Positions 58,521 through 64,000 of a stretch of DNA of 64,000 nucleotides are shown piece after piece. The stretch is from Carya illinoinensis. Lineage: Eukaryota; Streptophyta; Magnoliopsida; Fagales; Juglandaceae. Positions within the stretch are counted from its first letter, which is position 1. The number at the start of each line of letters is the position of its first letter. The notes beneath the pieces are model-generated. The model was not told where the DNA came from. It ran no database searches and saw only the letters and a program-made list of their open reading frames with translations. A program made the translations under genes and the position numbers. The stretch lies in NCBI RefSeq assembly GCF_018687715.1, contig NC_056762.1:26920364-26984363 (forward strand), written 5' to 3'.

Positions 58521-58894
58521 CTACTCTGCAAGGCACGGGCTGGAGCCGTGCGCTGGATGGAATGCCTGGTGGGTGAGCTGGAAGTTGCAGCGCATAGGTA
58601 CGTGCAAGGGCCATGCGACCCACCAAGGTGCGCATGGGCCTGCGCACTGAGACTCGCATGGGTGTGCGGCGCCAGGCTGCTCGCACAGGCAAGCTCTCAC
58701 TCACCCCGCTAGCCCGCATACTGGGTGCCCCGTGTGTGCCACCACGCAGGCCAAGGCATACATGCATGTTGGGCACCCCGTGCGTGTCACCCCACGAGCC
58801 AAGGCATGCTTGTGGGCTAGCCAAGGTGCTATCCTTGCCTCTCAAGGGCAATGTTGAGGCTTGTCCCGAGGTGACTTTTCTAGGGGTTGTAACA
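58521..58894. repeat. GC-rich right arm of insertion B
   Basis: Contains repeated words such as GGCCAAGGCATAC(A)TGC, GGGCACCCCGTG, GGTGCCCCGTGTG and GAGCCAAGGCATGC. Both strands show long spurious open frames rich in Arg, Pro, Cys and His. It ends at the ...TTGTAACA terminus. Confidence 0.6.
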
Positions 58895-59425
58895 ACATGT
58901 CAGGAATCGACCCAGCGATCATGCATCATCATCTAAGTGTGGACCCCAAAGCCAAGGGGGTAACGCAGAGGTGTAGGAGCTTCAACACAGAGAAGAACGC
59001 TGCCATTGCTGCAAAAGTCGACCGATTACTCGTGGTAGGATTCATACGGGAAGTGCACTACCCGGACTGGCTATCCAATGTCGTGTAGGTAAAGAAGTTA
59101 AGCAGCAAGTAGAATATGTGCGTGGACTTCACCAATTTGAGCAAGGCCTGCCCGAAGGATAGCTTCCCACTTCCTTGCATCGACCTCATCGTAGACTCAA
59201 CAGTGGGCCACCGCACGCTGATATTCATGGATGCCTAGTTCGAGTACAATCAGATCCGTATGAACCCGGATGAGAAGGAGAAAACGTCATTCATCATAGA
59301 CCAAGGGTTGTACTATTACTTAGCCATACTGTTTGCTTGAAGAATGCGGGGGCCACCTACTAACAATTGGTCAATCATATGTTCAAGGACCAAATTGGGA
59401 GGAATATGGAGGTCTACATGGACGA
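58895..59425 (+). pseudogene. Tat-type gypsy reverse transcriptase, N-terminal part
   Basis: Reads SGIDPAIMHHHLSVDPKAKG, CRSFNTEKNAAIAAKVDRLL, VGFIREVHYPDWLSNVV, stop, VKKLSSK, stop, MCVDFTNLSKACPKDSFPLP, IDLIVDSTVGHRTLIFMDA, stop, YNQIRMNPDEKEKTSFI, then shifted ATYQ-like TNNWSII and MFKDQIGRNMEVYMD, ending at the YMDD-type active site where insertion C starts. The expected Gly-Lys-Trp-Arg around NGKWRMCVDF has decayed. This is the RT of LTR retrotransposons, inactive here. Confidence 0.88.
59421..59425. repeat. Target-site duplication GACGA, left copy (one mismatch)
   Basis: GACGA pairs with GACAA at 62,384-62,388. Collapsing them gives TACATGGACAACCTCCTAG, matching the intact downstream copy of this segment (TACATGGATAACCTACTAG at 62,557). 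Confidence 0.7.
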
Positions 59426-60133
59426 TGACTCACTCAAAAATGAGTAGCACTAATGCTATCCCAAGTGCAGGAGGATGTCGTGTAATAATTAGGAATAAAT
59501 TCCTAGATCGTCTCCTCAGGGAAAGTTGCTTAAAATTAAACTCATTGAAAAAATTGTGAAAAATTTCACAAAGAGAAAATAAAATGATGGTATGTGCAAT
59601 GGATGGAAAAGGGTACTAGTCATGGACTAGATTCATGTTTTTAGATTTTGATTGTCGGATTGGAATGTAAAGGACTAATAAATTAAACTCAGAAATTAAT
59701 AAAACTAAATTAAGAATTAAACTAAATTAGAAAGTAATTGACAAAACATGAACTAAAAATTGAAAATGCCCAAAACCAAGATTCTAGAATTCATCTTTGT
59801 ATTTAAATTACAAATTCTCAAAATAACACATAACAATTGTAATCACTATTAAATGAAAACTTAAAGATGTGAGAAAAATAAATAACACGAAATAAGTAAA
59901 CAACAAATAAATTACCCAAACTTCTAAGCCAAAAAAATCTCAAAAGTATTCCATAAACTTTAAACGGAAGTTAAATAAAATAGAGAACGAAAAGTCTAGA
60001 CGAAAACTCCCTTTCACTATTCAATTGAAATGCAAAATAAAAAGGAAACAACTTCTCACATATGATGTTTCAGAAAAATCAAAAACAAAAACAAAAGCTT
60101 TCAACCGAACCTTTCTTGCAATAAATTAAGGTA

Positions 60134-60322
60134 ACACACTTAATGAGAACTTCTAAAACAATTCTTTTTGTTGCATGAAACAAACTAGCAATTTGATTAA
60201 AACTTCTAAAACAATTTCTTTTGTTGCATGAAACAAACTAGCACACTTGATTAAAACTTCTAAAACAATTTCTTTTATTGCATGAAATAAACTAGTAATG
60301 AAACAAACTAGCACACTTAATA
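60134..60322. repeat. About 53-bp tandem repeat, three units, in insertion C
   Basis: AACTTCTAAAACAATT starts units near 60,148, 60,200 and 60,254. Each continues TTGCATGAAA(C/T)AAACTAG(C). Confidence 0.85.
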
Positions 60323-61157
60323 GAAATTATGGTATTACACTTAATGAAATAAAATTCTAGAACAATTCTTAATATACTTAAAAAATTCTAAAACAACAAA
60401 GCATTGAAGCTAAAAGGATAAACAAAATTGTTGAACACAAGAAGGAGCCAATTCTTTCAAGAACATAACAAAGAAATAACAAAGAAGCAAGTTGTAATTG
60501 TGTGTCATTTGGTTCGGACTGCATCCCCTTTTATAGCCGAACAACTTGGCTAGTTGCCTCTTATATTCATACTTCATTTGCATTCACACTTAATTCAAAC
60601 CAAGCAACCAAGTCCAACACGGTATGTATACAGAAAATTCAGCACATCATTCACACGTCTCTCTCTATTTCCTTCCATTCAAAATGAAAATGAACTGCAG
60701 AAAAATAAGATTCCTCCACCGAGTAATTCCCTTCCACACCAACTTAAGCATGACACCTCTCTTCACTTTCCAGAATTTCTTTCACTCACACGTTCACATC
60801 CCACATCCCCACCTCAATGTCTTTTCTTTTCTTTCATGCACCGACTCTCTACTTACAGAAAAATAATCTACACCGACAACCCCTTCCAGCAATACCAAGA
60901 CACCGAATTGCTCCTTCAGCTCCTTCATCAATTCCAGCACAACACTCACACCTACTTTCAACATAAAAGAGTAGAACCAACCAATTAGATTAATCCAGTT
61001 TATTCCCTTCAATCAATTACCTCCAGCACCGACTTTACTTTCTTTCTTTTTATTTTTCAATTTCAGCACAACACACTTCACGCCTAACTTGTTAAAAATT
61101 CATACACGGCACTCTACTCATCCACTCCCCTATCTTTTTATTCCACCGTTGAGCCTC

Positions 61158-61158
61158 A

Positions 61159-61190
<32 letters not shown>

Positions 61191-61199
61191 AATATATAA
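61158..61199. repeat. TA-rich microsatellite
   Basis: About 40 bases of mostly TA dinucleotide. Confidence 0.9.
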
Positions 61200-61629
61200 A
61201 GAGCTGCCTCAATTCGGTACATTCCTCCAATTCCAATTCATTTCAGCCGAAATCCATCTTCAATTCACACTTGGTTGAAAACTCAAGCATGTCTTCACAC
61301 TTCAACAACAGCCGACTTCTCTTCCAATCCATCACATGTTCTCTTTCTATCTTCCTTCATTTCGGCTCTTGTCCAATTCAATGGAAAGGAAGCTGCCTTT
61401 TATGACTTTTTCAATGTCAAATTAGGTGGAGACAATTCGGTGGACAGCAGCTCAAATAGACCATCTTTTTCTTCATTTAATAACTGGATCACTTTCTAGC
61501 TTTTCACATGTGTATGTAGCTCAAATGCAACGGTTCTCTTCTTCATTTCATGAATCCCCTTGGTTGAAAGCTCAAGCACGGAATCTCTTGGTTGAAAACT
61601 CACTCTCTTGTACCTACTGCACCGTCCAG

Positions 61630-61682
<53 letters not shown>

Positions 61683-61683
61683 G
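61630..61683. repeat. Compound (CA)n(TA)n microsatellite
   Basis: About 39 bases of CA followed by about 14 of TA, in insertion C. Confidence 0.95.
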
Positions 61684-62383
61684 ATGGTTGAATTCAAATT
61701 GGTGCTGCCAAACTCCTTCCTCCAAGTCAAGCACGACACGGCATGCACTTCCATATTTATTTATTTTTCTTTTCAACATGCCTCTTCTTTGTTTCAGCCT
61801 CCTTTTTGGACTTGGGTTGAGTTGGTGGGTTTATTTTAGTGTGAAAAATGAATCCGTGAGTTGAGATTAGATGGAATTGGGAGTGTTTGAATGGTGGGAA
61901 AGCTCAAGACAAAGTATGAACAAGGCATGAACATAATGAACCATGGTATGCACGAAAAATGGAGATGGAGATTAAAAAAAAAGAAAAAGAAAAACACTCA
62001 ACAACAAAATAACACAAATGAAAGATTAGCTTGAGCAACTTCCATTCACGGATGGCAAGAAGTGCTTCTATCTTTTGAGGTTCATGGATTGAACCCAAAA
62101 GATGGAAAGATAGCTCAAGAAACTTTATGAACATGAAGAACAGAAAAAAAAATGGTACAAACGCAAATGATAATAGAAAGCAAGAAAAATTATGGACTAG
62201 AATGCACAGTAATCAATAATTGGTAGAATTCAAGCAGAAATTCATACTTTTAATCAATTAAAATCACAACTTTGATTTATCCTTATTAATCATTTTTCCA
62301 TTTAAAACCAATAATAATGTCATGATGAATTTAAAATCCATTGGTTTTAAATAGCTAAAATATGTAATATTTCAGCTCAATCA

Positions 62384-62700
62384 GACAACCTCCTAGTCAA
62401 GAGCGAAAATCCTGCACAACTCCTAGACGATCTTCAAGAAGCCTTCACGATGTAGAGGTGGTACCAAATGAATGTGAACCTAGCAAAATGTGGGCCACCT
62501 ACTAGCAATTGGTCAACCGTATGTTCAAGGACCAAATTGGGAGGAATATGGTGGTCTACATGGATAACCTACTAGTCAAAAGTGAAAATACCGCACAACA
62601 CCTAAACGATCTTCAAGAAGCCTTCGCGGTATTGAGGTAGTATTAGATAAAGCTAAACCTAGCAAAATGTGCATTCAGTGTGGGCTTTGGGAAGTTCCTG
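62384..62700 (+). repeat. Partly duplicated RT segment (about 200-bp unit)
   Basis: The segment GGGCCACCTACTA(A/G)CAATTGG ... GTTCAAGGACCAAATTGGG ... GATCTTCAAGAAGCCTTC ... CCTAGCAAAATG occurs twice. The first copy runs from 59,347, is split by insertion C, and resumes 62,384-62,490. The second is intact at 62,490-62,670. It encodes FKDQIGRNM(V)VYMDNLLVKSE and DLQEAF. The duplication is therefore internal to the gypsy pol and flanks the inserted LTR. Confidence 0.85.
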
Positions 62701-63350
62701 GGCTTCATGATGTCAAAATGAGGAATCCAAGCCAACCTAGAGAAAGTGCAGGCCATCCTCAATATGCCTGCCCCTCAGAGCATTAATGACATCCAGAAGC
62801 TCACAAGCTTGGTAGGGGTCCTCAACCGTTTTGTATCAAGGTCAATCAACAAGTGCCTTCCTTTCTTCAAGGTATTGCGAAAGGCCCAAAATTGGAATGA
62901 GGGATGTGATGAGGCGTTCAACACCCTAAAAAAATACCTCACTAGCCCTTCGTTGCTCAGCCCCAGGTGCGGGGAGGTCTTAATTTTGTACCTCTCTGTC
63001 TCCCTGCATGCAGCTTCCTTGGCCCTAGTACGAGACGATGACGGGGTCTAGCGGTCGGTATACTACACCAGCAGAGCTTATAGGGGGTTGAGGCCAGATA
63101 CCCCCACATTGAACAACTCACTTTTCACTTTGGTGGTAACCACTTGGAAGCTCTGACTCTATTTCCAACCCTACCCGATCAAAGTCCTCACCGAGACCCC
63201 TTAAAGAAGATCCTACAAAGATTGGACGCCTCAGGCTACCTCACCAACTGGGCTGTGGAACTAAACTAGTTCAACATCAAGTATGCCCTGCGCACCTCCA
63301 TAAAGGGATAAGTACTAGCAAATTTTGTTGCAGAATTCACAGGTTTCCCC
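62640..63350 (+). pseudogene. Tat-type gypsy RT C-terminus and RNase H
   Basis: Reads LAKCAFSVGFGKFLGFMMSK, stop, GIQANLEKVQAILNMPAPQS (the QTEKIxAIxxMP-like RT end), LTSLVGVLNRFVSRSINKCL, FFKVLRKAQNWNEGCDEAFN and LKKYLTSPSLLSP. RNase H then follows: LILYLSVSLHAASLALVRDD, YYTSRAYRGLRPDTPTLNN, VVTTWKL, LTETPL, IKYALRTSIKG. Stops at several places. The longest clean frame is 62,746-63,051. Confidence 0.88.
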
Positions 63351-63374
63351 TAGGAAACTGAACATGCACAATCC

Positions 63375-63765
63375 ATGAAGCCCTGGAAAGTCTTTGTTTA
63401 TGGCTCGTCTTGCCGAGTTGGAGGGGGAGTTAGAGTGCATATCATTATGGATAAGGATGATGAGCACGACTATGCTGTTAAGTTGGCATTTAAAACTACA
63501 AACAACGAGGCAAAGTATGAAGCATTGTTCTTCGGCCTAACGATAGTCAATTCTCTAGGCACTGAGGTGGTGGAGATTTGGGTCGAGTCCCAATTGGCGG
63601 TCAAGTAGGTGCAAGCAGAGTTTGTGGTGAAAAGTGAGAAATTAAAAAAATATCTAATGTTGATAGAGGTCGAACACACTCGCTTCAAATATTCTCAGAT
63701 ACAACAAATCCCAAGAGCCGAGAATCACAAGGCAAATAAGCTAGTGAAAACAACATCAGGGTAAG
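63375..63765 (+). pseudogene. Additional archaeal-type RNase H (aRNH) of Tat gypsy
   Basis: WKVFVYGSSCRVGGGVRVHI, YAVKLAFKTTNNEAKYEALF, LGTEVVEIWVESQLAVK, stop, QAEFVVKSEKLKKYL and IPRAENHKANKLVKTTSG. A second RNase H after the first is diagnostic of the Tat lineage (Ogre/Retand and relatives). The first catalytic Asp of the usual 'VDGSS' is replaced by Tyr (VYGSS) and the Asp of 'WVESQL' reads Glu, so the copy is catalytically dead as well as frame-broken. Confidence 0.85.
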
Positions 63766-63819
63766 AGACTCCCCACTCCCAGAATCGGCAGTCCTTAGGA
63801 CCACAGAAGTGCTGCCGTA

Positions 63820-64000
63820 GGGATCGAGGTGATGAGGATTAGGCCAAGAGCTCCAGAATGGGCTTTAGACATCCTCAGGTATCTGAACACCAATGAAGTA
63901 CCTGATGAGAGACGAGGGGCTAGGAAGCTCAGGTACCAAGTGACAAGATACACCATAGTTGATGGCATCCTATGTCGGAGCGGATACAACACTCTCTTAA
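63820..64000 (+). pseudogene. Start of gypsy integrase region (runs off the window)
   Basis: RAPEWALDILRYLNTNEVPD, RRGARKLRYQVTRYTIVDGI and LCRSGYNTLL match the stretch that leads into the integrase zinc-binding domain (ARKLxxxAxRYxxxxGxLYRRG). The window ends before the His-Cys residues or catalytic core. Confidence 0.75.

Larger units (their letters stand above)
54760..58894 (-). mobile_element. Solo LTR-like insertion B (4,135 bp, including a nested hAT)
   Basis: Termini TGTTAGGGAC and ...GGTTGTAACA, with perfect ACATG target duplications inside gypsy pol. Removing the nested hAT element and its duplicated 8 bases leaves about 1.8 kb, reasonable for an LTR. A TATA box on the minus strand (CTTATAAATAG, about 55,813-55,824) suggests minus orientation. 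The left arm has a 50-bp tandem duplication and repeated ATTCACGAATTGCA words (55,560-55,720). The right arm is GC-rich. No coding sequence, so a solo LTR is the simplest reading. Confidence 0.85.
59426..62383 (-). mobile_element. Solo LTR (2,958 bp) inside gypsy RT, insertion C
   Basis: Begins TGACTCACTC and ends ...GCTCAATCA on the plus strand, with near-perfect 5-bp target duplications, within the RT active-site region. The minus orientation is indicated by a TATA box CGGCTATAAAAGGGG on that strand (about 60,526-60,540) and by the minus-strand 3' part (CTGAGGAGACGATCTAGG, CTGCACTTGGGATAGC), similar to Athila-like LTR ends and to insertion A. It contains tandem repeats, a TA run and a CA/TA compound microsatellite. 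Open frames within it are not recognisable. Confidence 0.82.

Noticed and set aside
58500..58936. Arg/Pro/Cys-rich frames at the end of insertion B
   Set aside because: GC-rich minisatellite-like DNA, open on both strands, crossing the LTR end and the pol junction in the wrong frame.
1..64000. tRNA, rRNA or snRNA genes
   Set aside because: No cloverleaf-compatible A/B-box pairs or conserved RNA motifs were noticed by eye; a covariance-model search was not possible.

Overview
This is a repeat-dense stretch of a plant nuclear genome, almost certainly a woody eudicot. The evidence is two intron-containing plant genes with good splice sites, plant-type L1 LINEs, Ty3/gypsy elements of the Tat type, hAT elements with 8-bp target duplications, AT-rich MITEs and long GA/CT microsatellites. 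Several repeat families (giant LTRs ending in GGGGCGTCACA, MITEs with GTTTGGATGTTGAGATG-like termini) resemble ones I associate with Fagales such as walnut, hickory or oak. That placement is from memory and tentative.

Layout. 1-2.6 kb: old repeat sequence. 2.6-7.7 kb: a 5.07-kb solo LTR with a perfect 5-bp target duplication (CATAA), carrying a 0.69-kb hAT element. 7.7-11.2 kb: the older sequence that LTR landed in, mostly minus-strand LTR-like. 11.2-16.9 kb: a near full-length but dead L1 LINE with probable target duplications. About 18.1-23.8 kb: a second diverged copy of the giant LTR, carrying a 1.33-kb solo LTR (AAAAG duplication). 25.1-26.8 kb: a third, truncated copy. 28.4-33.0 kb (minus): a two-exon gene for a secreted or membrane-anchored GUB_WAK ectodomain protein of the LRK10-like receptor-kinase family that stops before the kinase domain. 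36.1-39.1 kb: a gypsy gag remnant running into a 3'-truncated LINE. 41.15-45.1 kb (minus): a four-exon deSI-like (PPPDE) isopeptidase gene predicted to encode 227 residues, the clearest intact gene here. 48.6-49.6 kb (minus): a decayed Myb/NAM-associated-domain gene. 51.4-52.0 kb: a 610-bp solo LTR (ACTCC duplication).

53.0 kb to the window end: one degenerate Tat-type gypsy pol region on the plus strand, split by three separate solo-LTR-like insertions (53,303-54,620; 54,760-58,894; 59,426-62,383). Each has target duplications, and pol homology resumes across each junction. The middle one was itself hit by a 2.3-kb hAT element. The window therefore records at least three layers of nesting.

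Only the two spliced minus-strand genes look like host genes. I see no tRNA, rRNA, CRISPR or prokaryotic features. The most biologically interesting item is the kinase-less LRK10-like ectodomain gene; the most striking structure is the nested series of solo LTRs and hAT elements whose boundaries can be read to the base.
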